Positions 36,510 through 45,186 of a stretch of DNA of 64,000 nt are shown here, piece by piece. This DNA is from Granulicella sp. dw_53 (GTDB lineage: Bacteria > Acidobacteriota > Terriglobia > Terriglobales > Acidobacteriaceae). The stretch covers positions 62,001 to 126,000 of the forward strand of contig NZ_JAAVUR010000003.1 of the NCBI RefSeq assembly GCF_018449545.1. Direction: 5' to 3'. Each line of letters starts with the position of its first letter. Positions within the stretch are counted from its first letter, which is position 1. Under the pieces are notes generated by a model. That model made no database searches. It worked only from the letters and a program-made list of their open reading frames with translations, and had not been told where the DNA came from. A program made the translations under genes and the position numbers.

Positions 36510-37493
36510 ATGAGAATTCGGATTTCTAGAGATTCCCCCGTTCCTGTTTCGACGCAAATCAAGGAACGGATTTCAATCGCACTCTTTTTGGGCGAGTTGA
36601 GACCAGGGGACACTTTACCTTCGATTCGAGATCTGGAGGCATCTTCTGGTGTAGGGCGAGCCATCATTCGCCGAGCCTATATGGAGCTCAAAGATCAAGG
36701 CCTGCTCGAGATCAAGCAAGGCCGGCGCATTAGCGTCCGAGACGTTGTCGTTCCGATAACGGAAACGAAGCAACGCGTCAAAGAGCTAAATCTGCTGATC
36801 AAACAAACTCTAGGCAGAGTCCGCCAACTGAAAATAAATGAGATCGTTTTCGGCCGCTATCTCCTTTCTCAAGCGCTGGAAAGCAGTCGAGACAACAATC
36901 AGTTGGTCTTTATCGATGCAAATATGCATATTGCCAGCGAACGCGCCAAGGAAATCTCTCATTTTTGGGGAATTCCTGTCGTCCCGGCTGTTCTGCATAA
37001 CCTTCGGGCGGTTTTAACGGAGGGTGATTTTATCCGCTACGCTATCACTCCGTATCATCGCCTTGAAAGAGCAGCCGAAGAAATAAAACAGGCGGGTTTT
37101 ACCAAGCAGGTTGAAATCATCCCGATCCAGGTGACATTTCGCCCTGATTTCAGGCAGAAACTTCTTTCTCTAAAGCCAAACTCCCCAGTCTGGCTCTTCA
37201 CCCATCCCGATGAATTCGATAAAAATGGTCAGTCGTTCGCCGACTCTTACGAGGAAGCATTCGCCGATATAGGTGTGCACTTCCTAGTGAAACAAGCTTC
37301 CACAGAAGCGGACATTCTGAAAGCTCTCAGATCTCCAGCCAAACCCTTAATAATCATCTATACAGAGTTATGGGACACATTGTCACAGAAGACGAAAAAT
37401 CATTTAATGGTGATGCGCCCTCAATACGAAATTGATAAGTTTTCCCTCGAAATAGCTAAGGCGAGAGCTGGAATCGTCACACTGCCAGAATAA
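36510..37493 (+). CDS. GntR-family transcriptional regulator with large C-terminal domain
   Basis: A 327-residue protein. Residues 1-75 are a GntR winged helix (VPVSTQIKERISIALFLGEL; RPGDTLPSIRDLEASSGVG; RAYMELKDQGLLEIKQGRR), closest in layout to the HutC/YtrA side. The 230-residue C-terminal part is not FCD or UTRA by eye. It shows alternating beta/alpha elements (QLVFIDANMHIASERAKEIS; EIIPIQVTFRPDFRQKLLSL; KPLIIIYTELWDTLSQK) like a periplasmic-binding-protein-type sensor. No strong ribosome site is seen before ATG 36510. The symporter operon at 37.5-39.8 kb is transcribed towards it and could be a target; the operator at 36402 suggests autoregulation. Confidence 0.85.
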   Translation: MRIRISRDSPVPVSTQIKERISIALFLGELRPGDTLPSIRDLEASSGVGRAIIRRAYMELKDQGLLEIKQGRRISVRDVVVPITETKQRVKELNLLIKQTLGRVRQLKINEIVFGRYLLSQALESSRDNNQLVFIDANMHIASERAKEISHFWGIPVVPAVLHNLRAVLTEGDFIRYAITPYHRLERAAEEIKQAGFTKQVEIIPIQVTFRPDFRQKLLSLKPNSPVWLFTHPDEFDKNGQSFADSYEEAFADIGVHFLVKQASTEADILKALRSPAKPLIIIYTELWDTLSQKTKNHLMVMRPQYEIDKFSLEIAKARAGIVTLPE

Positions 37494-37533
37494 AGAAACT
37501 ACGATTGATTAGATGACATTAGGTTATCTGACA

Positions 37534-37635
37534 TTATCTATCCCTCTTGTTCGCAAACATAGCCCAGGCGAAATAGAACAAAATCCACACGGTTGCAAAA
37601 GCTATGAAGGCACCAAATTTTCCGCTTAGGCCCAT
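37534..37635 (-). CDS. Small membrane protein (33 aa) at the end of a symporter operon
   Basis: A short ORF starting MGLSGKFGAFIAFATVWILF and ending MFANKRDR. It has one transmembrane helix (about residues 7-27) with a positive cytoplasmic tail. The Shine-Dalgarno GAGG lies 4 nt before the ATG, and the ORF overlaps the last codons of the preceding membrane-protein gene by 10 bp, so it is translationally coupled. Very small single-helix subunits accompany several sodium symporter families (for example the accessory subunits of NSS and SSS carriers). By position and form this is a good candidate for such a subunit of the SSS symporter two genes upstream. That role is inferred. Confidence 0.6.
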   Translation of the reverse strand: MGLSGKFGAFIAFATVWILFYFAWAMFANKRDR

Positions 37636-38330
37636 GGTTCCTCGGCAATGGTCGAACGCGAACTATATCTCAAATAGAGAATCGTGATGCTTGAGATGGC
37701 GAAAATTATAATTCCAAAATCGGCAAGCCACGCCTTGGTCAAAAATCGCTCTCTCCACGAGATGTGCAGCCTAGTCTTACTCTGGAAGAGGATTATGCTT
37801 GGCACATTGGTCAACTCGGCTCTCCATTCTCCAGGTCCAATCTCCTTGAACGAAGGAAATATATCTCCGAAGATTGCGTCCGTAGGCGACAGATGAAGAA
37901 CGATGTGGACCGACGCGCCTCCCACATTAGGCATGATGAGAGGGACTGGCAATGGGAATCTAGACAACTCGCCATCCCTTGATGTCACTTTGTAGGTAAG
38001 TACCACCGGCATGGAATTTGCAAAATTGGTTGCGATTCGGACTCCACCTTCGCTTGTCTCAAAATTCCCCTCCTCACTGGGATAACCTCTATTCTTCAAA
38101 TCTAAGTCGGTGATCACCACGCGTTTGTCTGCCCTCAAGATGATCGCATCCGGCGAATCGCTTCTACCTTGCGATGTACTGATTGTGACTGAAATAATTG
38201 CTGTCCTCTTGTCGTACTTTTCCAGAACACATTCATACGCAATGAGCCGTTTTATGTCGGTCGCTGAACTGACGCTGCCTAATCCAAGAAGAGCAACGAA
38301 TAAAAAGATAATGTGCTTGAATGGCCACAT
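37626..38330 (-). CDS. Membrane-anchored periplasmic protein of unknown function
   Basis: A 234-residue protein with an N-terminal signal sequence (HIIFLFVALLGLGSVSSAT), a soluble beta-rich region of about 170 residues and a C-terminal transmembrane helix (DFGIIIFAISSITILYLRY). This is a type I membrane topology with the bulk outside. No family is recognised. Its ATG overlaps the stop of the sodium:solute symporter gene (TAATG), and its 3' end overlaps the 33-residue membrane protein, so the three are one translationally coupled operon. It may be an extracytoplasmic partner or sensor for the symporter, but this rests only on context. Confidence 0.8.
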   Translation of the reverse strand: MWPFKHIIFLFVALLGLGSVSSATDIKRLIAYECVLEKYDKRTAIISVTISTSQGRSDSPDAIILRADKRVVITDLDLKNRGYPSEEGNFETSEGGVRIATNFANSMPVVLTYKVTSRDGELSRFPLPVPLIMPNVGGASVHIVLHLSPTDAIFGDIFPSFKEIGPGEWRAELTNVPSIILFQSKTRLHISWRERFLTKAWLADFGIIIFAISSITILYLRYSSRSTIAEEPWA

Positions 38331-39763
38331 TATCTTTCTCCAAAAAAACGTCGTAGCGTCTGCTGCGAAACTCGCGGAGTAAAGTTTCCTACGAGGATAT
38401 ATAGTCCGAAAGCAGTCAGAATTCCAATCTCGGCTCCATCAATCGATGCAAACCTTTCGCTATTCCGAGTTTCCCAATATATCGCGGCCATTCCCCCTCC
38501 CAATGTGGAAGCGATCGCACCAGAGCTAGAACCGAAACGTGAGTTCAAGCCTAAAATGACCGGGACGAAAAAGAAGCATCCAACAAGCCGCGCAGCCGCT
38601 AAGACTGTAGACTGCACATCTGAGAAGCCATAAAGGGCAAGGCCCGCAGGTAAAAGGCTTAGAAAGACGAGGCTAAGTCGATTGCATAGTAATTTCCTTT
38701 TTTCGCTCGCAAAAGGATTTATAAATTTCCCATATAGGTCGTGCGACACACTACCACTGGATACCAGGAGAATGGAATTGACGTTCGACATAATCGCGGA
38801 GAATAGGGCAACGAGGAAAATGGAACCTGCAAGAGGTGGAAGAATTGCAACCGACATCAAGGGACTTGCTTGATCTGCCGAAAGTAGATAAGGAAATATG
38901 GAACGAATGACCAGTCCAACAATCAAAATGCCTACACTTATCAATGCTTGAATAATGAAACATACTCCGATTGCATAGCGAACCGTGGCTTTATCCCTCA
39001 TGGAACTCAGACGGGCCATCTCGTTAGGCGCCGAGGCGATCCCTAAAGCAAAGATCACTTGAAGCGATATGATTTGGCCCCATCCATACCAACCACGGAT
39101 CAATTTGGGATCGAGCATCGTCAAGAGATCTCCAGTGGCTCGAAGTCCACCGGCGTACTTCAACAAAATCACCACCGAAATTGCCAAACTGCCAACGATG
39201 ATAGCAACTTGAATTACATCTATATAAGAACTGACCCGAAGACCGCCGACGGTGGTGTAAATTGCAGTCACAATCAGTAGTATGCCCATTCCGTAGATGG
39301 GCTTTAAGCCGAAGACCGTTTGAAAGATGATGCCGCACGCCTGATACTGCGCCGTAAGTGAAATGATATAGATAAAGATAATAACGAGAGCCGAAGCGAC
39401 TCGAAGAAATGCGCTCTCGAATCGAAGCGACAGGTAATCCGGAACCGTCACCGCCCCACAGGCTCGCAGTTTAGGACCGATGAAGACAGCGGACACTAGC
39501 CATCCGAACCACACGCCAGGCCATATCCAGATCCAATCCAGTCCGGTAGCGTAGTGTCTGCCCACAGTACCCACCAAGGTCCCTGCGCTAATTTGGGTCG
39601 CCGCCAAGGCGGCCCCACCTACCAAAGGCCCAATGCTTCGGCCCGCAGTAAGAAAGTTTTCTTCACTTTGACTTCTGACTTTTCCTGCAAACGCGAAGCC
39701 CAAGATGATAGAAATGCAATAAAGACAGAGAGCAACGGCGAATATTGTCGCGTGATCAAACAA
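38330..39763 (-). CDS. Sodium:solute symporter (SSS family)
   Basis: A 477-residue inner-membrane carrier with about 13 helices. SSS hallmarks are SEENFLTAGRSIGPLVGGAA, ATQISAGTLVG near the sodium site, YTTVGGLRVSSYIDVIQ (the family signature region) and a broken helix in LVALFSAIMSNVNSILLVSS. The substrate cannot be read; SSS members carry sugars, amino acids, nucleosides, organic acids or vitamins. The start is TTG with AAGAGG upstream. The stop overlaps the next gene's ATG. Downstream lie a type I membrane protein and a 33-residue membrane protein, so it is the first gene of a three-gene unit. Confidence 0.92.
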   Translation of the reverse strand: MFDHATIFAVALCLYCISIILGFAFAGKVRSQSEENFLTAGRSIGPLVGGAALAATQISAGTLVGTVGRHYATGLDWIWIWPGVWFGWLVSAVFIGPKLRACGAVTVPDYLSLRFESAFLRVASALVIIFIYIISLTAQYQACGIIFQTVFGLKPIYGMGILLIVTAIYTTVGGLRVSSYIDVIQVAIIVGSLAISVVILLKYAGGLRATGDLLTMLDPKLIRGWYGWGQIISLQVIFALGIASAPNEMARLSSMRDKATVRYAIGVCFIIQALISVGILIVGLVIRSIFPYLLSADQASPLMSVAILPPLAGSIFLVALFSAIMSNVNSILLVSSGSVSHDLYGKFINPFASEKRKLLCNRLSLVFLSLLPAGLALYGFSDVQSTVLAAARLVGCFFFVPVILGLNSRFGSSSGAIASTLGGGMAAIYWETRNSERFASIDGAEIGILTAFGLYILVGNFTPRVSQQTLRRFFGER

Positions 39764-40378
39764 GAAGACCTCTTGTCGAAGAGACCATTACTTATCGGTT
39801 GAATGTTAAAAAGGTGAGCCGGTATCAGTATAGTAGACTTTCGATCTGATTCTTAAGAGGACTAGCTTCCCGATCATTCGCTTTGGACTTTGAGTCACCT
39901 CAAGATGAATCGACGCCTGTTACTCTGTGCTGATCTCGAACGCCAACTCGCCTAGAGTTGAAGAGCAGCGTGGGGCTCGACACCTAGAAGCTAAGGAACT
40001 GCGTTTGGCGGCGGCGCCAAGCCGCGATGCCGTTCGACGGATGGATGGGAGAAGAAAAGACTCTTCCGAGAAGACGAGCGGCTATATAAGAGCTGGAGCG
40101 TTATGGATCAAGGGGATCGAGCGGATCTTGCTGGAGAGATTCGACCAGTGGAAGAAAGACGAGGCTGGTGTCAGAAGGACGACTGATAACTTGATAGGGG
40201 AGATAGCCCATCTCCTTGAGACAGCGATTGGCAAAGGCTTGACTGGCGATGCTATTAATCTGGGCGGCGTCGCTGATGGCTAGGGCGGGTTTGGTAAACG
40301 GTATGTATTGCGGAGAAGCCACTTCATGTAGATCTTCTTACCACTCAGACAAAAATTCACTCACCTAGTCTCTTCCGT
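39764..40378. other. Upstream region of symporter with decayed coding traces
   Basis: No intact gene. A 118-codon plus-strand frame (39927-40283) has no domain or good start. From about 40190 to 40378 traces of the missing N-terminus of the adjacent O-methyltransferase can be read in shifting frames. In particular, 40358-40378 encodes HSPSLFR in frame with the downstream ORF. Confidence 0.45.
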
Positions 40379-41248
40379 TTGTTGCGAGCCTTGGAGAGTC
40401 TGGGCATCTTCACACAAATCTCGCCGATGGTCTTCGCGAACACACCACAAAGCCAATGCCTGCGCAGCGACGGTCCGTATTCACTCGAGGCTTTTGTACG
40501 CGCTGAGCTTTCCACCGGGCAAGGCCTATATGAAGCGTGGGCAGGCTTAGGAGAGAGCATTCGGACAGGCAAGAAAGCCTTCGATCAGCTCTACGGCTAT
40601 GACTTCTGGGAGTTTTGCCGTCGCAACCCTAGGGCAGGGGAGGTCTTCAACGAAGCGATGGGCACCGTGCGGAAAGGAACTTCACCAGCCGTGACCCACT
40701 CCTACGACTGGGGCAAATTTGAAGTCATCGCAGACGTCGGTGGCGGCATAGGCGTCCAACTGGCGGATATCTTAAATGCTTTCCCTTCCAGCCGGGGTAT
40801 TTTGTTCGATCAGGCTCAAGTGCTGGAACAGGCTCTCCCCCATGCGCCTATCGAGCACATCGTTGGAGATTTCTTCAAAGAAGTACCTCATGGCGCCGAC
40901 TTATATCTCTTGAACGGAGTCATTCACGACTGGACCGATTCGGAAGCGTTGGCTCTCCTAAGCAAGGTTCGACAGGCGATGAAGCCTGGCTCTCGGCTTG
41001 CAATTTTGGAGGACGTCATCCCCGAATCGTCGGAGTTCAGTTTTGGAAAATGGTTGGATCTTCTCATGCTCGCAGTGCCCGGAGGACGCGAACGAACAAG
41101 AAAGGAATTCCGCGAACTTCTCTCTTCCGCCGCCTTCGATCTGGATGAAGTTATACTTACACCCGCCCCTCTAAGCATTCTTTTAGCATCTCCTAGTGAG
41201 GCTGTGGACGATGGCCTAGGAAAATTCGCCTACAAAAAGAAGAAGTGA
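40379..41248 (+). pseudogene. O-methyltransferase, N-terminus lost (probable pseudogene)
   Basis: The open part (289 codons from a TTG) is the catalytic portion of a plant-type O-methyltransferase (family 2). It shows LRALESLGIF at the end of the winged-helix region, the SAM loop VIADVGGGIGVQL, NGVIHDWTDSEA and RLAILEDVIPES. Family members have about 50-60 more residues of dimerisation domain. Here the frame enters in the middle of that domain: HSPSLFR is encoded just upstream of the TTG, but the frame then meets a stop at 40295-40297 and no ordinary start codon exists. The N-terminus therefore seems frameshifted or lost. The remaining catalytic domain is intact, so a shortened active protein cannot be excluded. 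Confidence 0.6.
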
Positions 41249-41457
41249 GGGCGAGGTAGTGGGAATGAACGAGGTTTTTCGACCTACCGTGGTGCATTAA
41301 TCACGTCTAATGCACCCGTTTCATTATCTGACTGCCTCATGATGCTCAAAAGCGACAGGAATTCCCGTAGGCTGTCGGTTTCGGTGTTTTAATGAAACTC
41401 GAACAGGTGTTGCCGGTAACCGGGCTCGATACTTTCTTGAATTGAGTATTCCGTTTT
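41249..41457. other. Short gap after the O-methyltransferase
   Basis: No gene; it contains the perfect inverted repeat at 41291-41316. Confidence 0.5.
41291..41316. promoter_or_regulatory. Perfect 9-8-9 inverted repeat (GGTGCATTA / TAATGCACC)
   Basis: The arms are 9 bp with spacer ATCACGTC. There is no T-run, so a terminator is unlikely; an operator for a dimeric regulator is more plausible. It lies between a truncated methyltransferase and a hydrolase remnant and may be left over from a lost gene set. Confidence 0.45.
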
Positions 41458-41796
41458 ATGGCTACAACAAGACCTGACGCCAAGATTTCGAAAGGTGTCC
41501 GCAAGGCGCTCCTGGCTCAAGGACTCAATCTTCGAGCGTCGCTTCTTACGACCGTATTAAAGCCTACTCCGAAGAAATTTGATGGAAGACCTGAAGAAAT
41601 TGAAATGCTAACACTGACTCTTCATGGTGATGTCAATAAGATTGGCCCAATCGCCGATTCAGTGTAACTGTCTTCCAAGCTCGTTAAAAAAGAGGGCGAC
41701 TCTGAAGATCATTGCCGGGGCTCCTCACGGCATGCGTACGACGCACGCGAATCGAATAAACGAAGAACTGCAGGCCTTTCTCGGCAGCCAAATGCA
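41458..41796 (+). pseudogene. Remnant of an alpha/beta hydrolase (non-heme haloperoxidase/arylesterase type)
   Basis: Two frames together encode the C-terminal part of an alpha/beta hydrolase. The first reads MLTLTLHGDVNKIGPIADSV and then stops at 41665. The other continues LKKRATLKIIAGAPHGMRTT, then NRINEELQAFLG. In intact family members these segments are adjacent: the acid-bearing HGD.D.I.PI strand, then the catalytic-His segment GAPHG. One frameshift lies near 41660-41690 and the N-terminal two-thirds, with the nucleophile Ser, are missing. It is a broken gene in a run of decayed sequence. Confidence 0.7.
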
Positions 41797-41854
41797 TAAG
41801 AGGGAACACAAACTCGTAATCCCAACTAACTTATCTTTAAAGGAAGGACGCTCC

Positions 41855-42295
41855 ATGCTCATTCAGGAACATGCACTCCATATCGACATCCCGGTCAAGA
41901 TGAACGAGGTGAATATTGTATTTAGTGTAGCCTCGCTCTCGTTTGAAGGCGATCTCCCGGCAGCAATCTTTCACATGGGACTCATTGTGGATGATATTGC
42001 GGACTGGAAAACTAAGTCGCAAGTTGTAACAGTCTTCCACACGAATGCCGGGCACGTCACTCTGCACGATGAGGCATACAACAAAGACCGGCACATCTCT
42101 ACTGGCAACCCATACAGAAAACTGATGACCGACCTAATGGAACGGGGTGTGCAGGTCGAACTCTGCGGTGCAACTGCGAAGTCTCATGGATGGGGGAATG
42201 CCGATACAATTCCTGGCATCAAGATCAACACAGATGCAATGGCTAGGACAACGCAGCTTGTACAAGAAGGGTTCGTCAAAATTTCAGAGGGATGA
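41855..42295 (+). CDS. DsrE/DsrF-like family protein
   Basis: A 146-residue protein starting at ATG 41855 after GGAAGGA. It resembles the DsrE-like fold: NEVNIVFSVASLSFEGDLPA, then AIFHMGLIVDDIADW, VVTVFHTNAGHVTLHD, LMERGVQVELCGATAKSHGW and IPGIKINTDAMARTTQLVQ. The conserved Cys in VELCG corresponds to the position used by many DsrE-like proteins for sulfur transfer. Upstream residues in the same frame belong to the hydrolase remnant and are not part of this protein. No sulfur-metabolism genes are nearby, so its partner is unknown. Confidence 0.75.
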   Translation: MLIQEHALHIDIPVKMNEVNIVFSVASLSFEGDLPAAIFHMGLIVDDIADWKTKSQVVTVFHTNAGHVTLHDEAYNKDRHISTGNPYRKLMTDLMERGVQVELCGATAKSHGWGNADTIPGIKINTDAMARTTQLVQEGFVKISEG

Positions 42296-42821
42296 ACAAA
42301 GTGAGCAGGACCGACAGGGGCGGCCTGCGTCGGATACGAACACCTTGACACGAAGATCGTCGCTCAGATAAACATTCGTCGCCGACGAACCCGGTGAACC
42401 CTCTTTCTCGTATGGCAGCTTCAAAGGATCAGCAACAGCTAAAGTACGATTTCACACCCCACTCACTTTGGACATAAACAACGGTCGTCAAAAGCGGAAT
42501 TATTCTGGGAATGCCTTCAGCGAGAGGGGTGATCATTCCGAATAACCGCGAGACTTGATGAACCGCTACGCCGGATACCCCGCAAAGCCTGAGTCGAAGG
42601 GCTTCGACTACATGTGCCCGATGGATCGGGAAACGATCGAAATACGTCGCTCCGATTCAAAGACCTTCCTGCTTTTACATCGTCTTGTACCGATTCGTTC
42701 CTCGCTACGGGAATAAATCTCCTCCCCCGCGTGTTCGTTCCTGCATGAAGGATTCACGAAGGGATTTGACACTCTGGCTTTGCTTCCGCGCGTCGCATGC
42801 AAACCGCTTCTGGAGAGTCAA
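42296..42821. other. Intergenic region, nothing recognised
   Basis: About 525 bp with only short overlapping frames. No hairpin, repeat or gene that I can support. Confidence 0.45.
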
Positions 42822-43640
42822 ATGATAGATACCGCATCCAAGGTGCGTGAGCACTATACCGTCACCGATCTCATTGACAGGATCAAGGCTGCGCTCGAAA
42901 CAATCGCGCCAGAAGATCAGCCGCTCACAGTGAGTCAACTCGCTCCGATCGATCATTTCCACAGCCGCGGTATTCTCGCCACTACCGATTTGGCCGATGC
43001 CGTTGGACTATCTCCAACAATGCGAGTCCTCGATCTAGGCTGCGGTATCGGCGGCCCCGCCCGCTATTTCGCCGAAACTTTTGGTTGTACAGTCGTGGGT
43101 GTCGATCTGAGTCCGTCTTTCATCGATGCCGCCACTTACCTTACAGCACGCTGCGGGCCATCTGATCGCTTGACTTTCCAAGTGGGCGACGCCCTTCATA
43201 CGCCTCTTGAAGCGGCGTCTTTTGATGTCGTGTTCCTTCACCATGTAGCGATGAATATCGAAGACCGTGTCGCTCTCTATGCTGAGGTTCGTCGCGTCCT
43301 GAAACCAAAAGGCCGATTCGCCATCCACGACATAGTGCTTCGTGATGGCGATATCGTGTATCCAGCCCCTTGGGCGCGGGATGCCTCAACCAGCTTCCTA
43401 CTCCGCGAAGGCGAGACACGGGCGACGCTCGAGCATGCGGGATTCAAGGTGATGCATTGGTCCGACGACACCAAGATCGCTCTCGATTGGTGGAAGTCAA
43501 CCGCGGCAAACCCGCCTACAAATGAACTTAACCTCAGTATCGTGATGGGATCAGATTTCCCTGTGAAGTCGGGCAATCTAGCACGAAACATCCGTGAGAA
43601 TCGCGTTGGGGTTCTATCTGCCGTGTGCACTCTCGACTAA
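42822..43640 (+). CDS. Class I SAM-dependent methyltransferase
   Basis: A 272-residue cytoplasmic methyltransferase. The SAM-binding motif I is VLDLGCGIGGPARYFAE, followed by acidic VVGVDLSPSFIDAA, motif II GDALHTPLEAASFDVVFLHH and motif III VLKPKGRFAIHDIVL. The pattern is closest to small-molecule methyltransferases such as sarcosine/dimethylglycine or sterol/tocopherol types; the substrate is not clear. The start at 42822 (MIDTASKVREHY) follows GGAGAG; a frame to 42780 adds 14 residues without a site. No operon partner is visible; it stands 350 bp before the RND efflux operon. Confidence 0.88.
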   Translation: MIDTASKVREHYTVTDLIDRIKAALETIAPEDQPLTVSQLAPIDHFHSRGILATTDLADAVGLSPTMRVLDLGCGIGGPARYFAETFGCTVVGVDLSPSFIDAATYLTARCGPSDRLTFQVGDALHTPLEAASFDVVFLHHVAMNIEDRVALYAEVRRVLKPKGRFAIHDIVLRDGDIVYPAPWARDASTSFLLREGETRATLEHAGFKVMHWSDDTKIALDWWKSTAANPPTNELNLSIVMGSDFPVKSGNLARNIRENRVGVLSAVCTLD

Positions 43641-43988
43641 CTGGTTAGGTCTTCTCTCTCGATTCCAAGAGCTGCCTGAATCTGAGGAATAAAGATCTGA
43701 GATACAAATATCCATCACCGCCACGACAGCATCAATACTGGTCCGCTTCGTATTCTCTTTTCGGAAGAGAAGTATCGCAGTCTCTAGTGCTGACTCTCTG
43801 TTGAAGGACGCGGGACACCTCGTGGTAGCGCGGTCCTCCTACGCCTTATTGGAGCACGCATTCCCAAAAAAGTTGCACCACTCTGAATCACATTGTGTCT
43901 GACGGCATCTATTTGAAACGTTGGTTCTATGAAGGTATCGTCGTGCGCCTGGTAGGAAGTAGCGCGATACAAGATTTGGAGAGTCTAG
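43641..43988. other. Upstream region of the RND efflux operon
   Basis: About 350 bp with no gene seen. The operon promoter should lie here. No divergent regulator gene is present, unlike many RND operons. Confidence 0.5.
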
Positions 43989-45173
43989 ATGCAAGCCATT
44001 CTCAAACAAGGATCATCGCTAGCGAGCTCTAGTTTTATATTGCTCGTTTTGGGCATCCTTACCGTCACTGCTGGGTGCAAGCACGCACCAGATGCTAAGC
44101 CAGCCGCGTCCGCTGCCCCTGTCGAGGCGGCGCCTGTCGTCATGAAAGAGGTGCGTGTCTCCGATGAGTTCAACGGCCGCGTCTGGGCGACGAACTATGT
44201 GGACATTCGCCCCCGGGTCACGGGTTACATCGATCGCATTGCGTTCCGAGAAGGGCAGATGGTTCGTCGCGGGGATCTCCTATTCGTGATCGATCCACGG
44301 CCCTACAAAGACGTCGCGGACAGCGCGAAAGCGGAGCTCGACCGGGAACACGCAGCCGCCGATTTCGCAAAGATTCAGGCAGACCGTACGCAACGGCTCA
44401 AGAACTCAGACGCAGTGTCTCAAGAAGAACTCCAAAACAGAAGTTCCGACCTGCTTCAAAGCGGAGCCCGCGTCAAGGCGGCGGAAGCCGCTGTCGCATC
44501 GGCAGAGTTGAACTTGTCCTACACAGAGGTGCGATCGCCGATTGATGGCCGCACGAGCCGTATGCAATTGACGCTGGGAAATCTTGCGCAGGCAGACCAA
44601 ACGGTTCTTACCACGGTTGTCTCCGTGGACCCCGTCTACGTTTACTTCGATTGCGATGAGCAAAGCTACCTGCGTTTTCAGCAAAACTCACATCGCGGGA
44701 GTGGAGTGGGATCAGACAATCCGGTTCGGGTGGCACTTGCGGACGAAGAAGGCTTTCCGCATATCGGACACATCGACTTCGTCGACAATTCACTCAACCC
44801 TTCGACGGGAACGATTCGAGCCCGGGTCGTGCTTCCGAATCCCACACACACATTGACGCCAGGTCTCTTTGCACGCGTCCAGTTGCAAAGCGCTGCCCTT
44901 TTGCAAGCCGTACTCATCGACGACAAGGCCGTCCTAACTGACCAAAACCGCAAATACGTCTACATAGTTGGTCCTGGCAATACGGCTCAACGCAAAGAGA
45001 TCACGCTCGGAGGAACTGCAGACGGACTGCGCATCGTGAAGTCCGGGTTGGGTCCGCATGATCAAGTGATTGTTGGAGGGCTGCAACTAATCTATTTCCC
45101 CGGCGCTCCTATTGCGCCGAAGATGACCACGATGGAGGCTTCAACCCAACTTGCCGCGGCAGGAACGAAGTAA
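43989..45173 (+). CDS. RND efflux periplasmic adaptor lipoprotein (AcrA/MexA-like)
   Basis: A 394-residue membrane-fusion protein linking an inner-membrane RND pump to an outer-membrane channel. The signal peptide ends in a lipobox (LTVTAGC). Domains in order: beta-barrel start and lipoyl half (EFNGRVWATNYVDIRPRVTG; REGQMVRRGDLLFVIDPRPY), an alpha-helical hairpin (about residues 100-170), the second lipoyl half (LNLSYTEVRSPIDGRTSR), then barrel and membrane-proximal domains (TGTIRARVVLPNP; RKEITLGG). GGAGAG precedes the ATG. It is the first gene of a three-gene efflux operon; the permease start follows 13 bp after its stop. Confidence 0.94.
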   Translation: MQAILKQGSSLASSSFILLVLGILTVTAGCKHAPDAKPAASAAPVEAAPVVMKEVRVSDEFNGRVWATNYVDIRPRVTGYIDRIAFREGQMVRRGDLLFVIDPRPYKDVADSAKAELDREHAAADFAKIQADRTQRLKNSDAVSQEELQNRSSDLLQSGARVKAAEAAVASAELNLSYTEVRSPIDGRTSRMQLTLGNLAQADQTVLTTVVSVDPVYVYFDCDEQSYLRFQQNSHRGSGVGSDNPVRVALADEEGFPHIGHIDFVDNSLNPSTGTIRARVVLPNPTHTLTPGLFARVQLQSAALLQAVLIDDKAVLTDQNRKYVYIVGPGNTAQRKEITLGGTADGLRIVKSGLGPHDQVIVGGLQLIYFPGAPIAPKMTTMEASTQLAAAGTK

Positions 45174-45186
45174 GGAGACCACGGCC

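Noticed and set aside
39927..40283. 118-codon plus-strand ORF
   Set aside because: No ribosome site, no domain, and its 3' part overlaps the decayed N-terminus of the methyltransferase.
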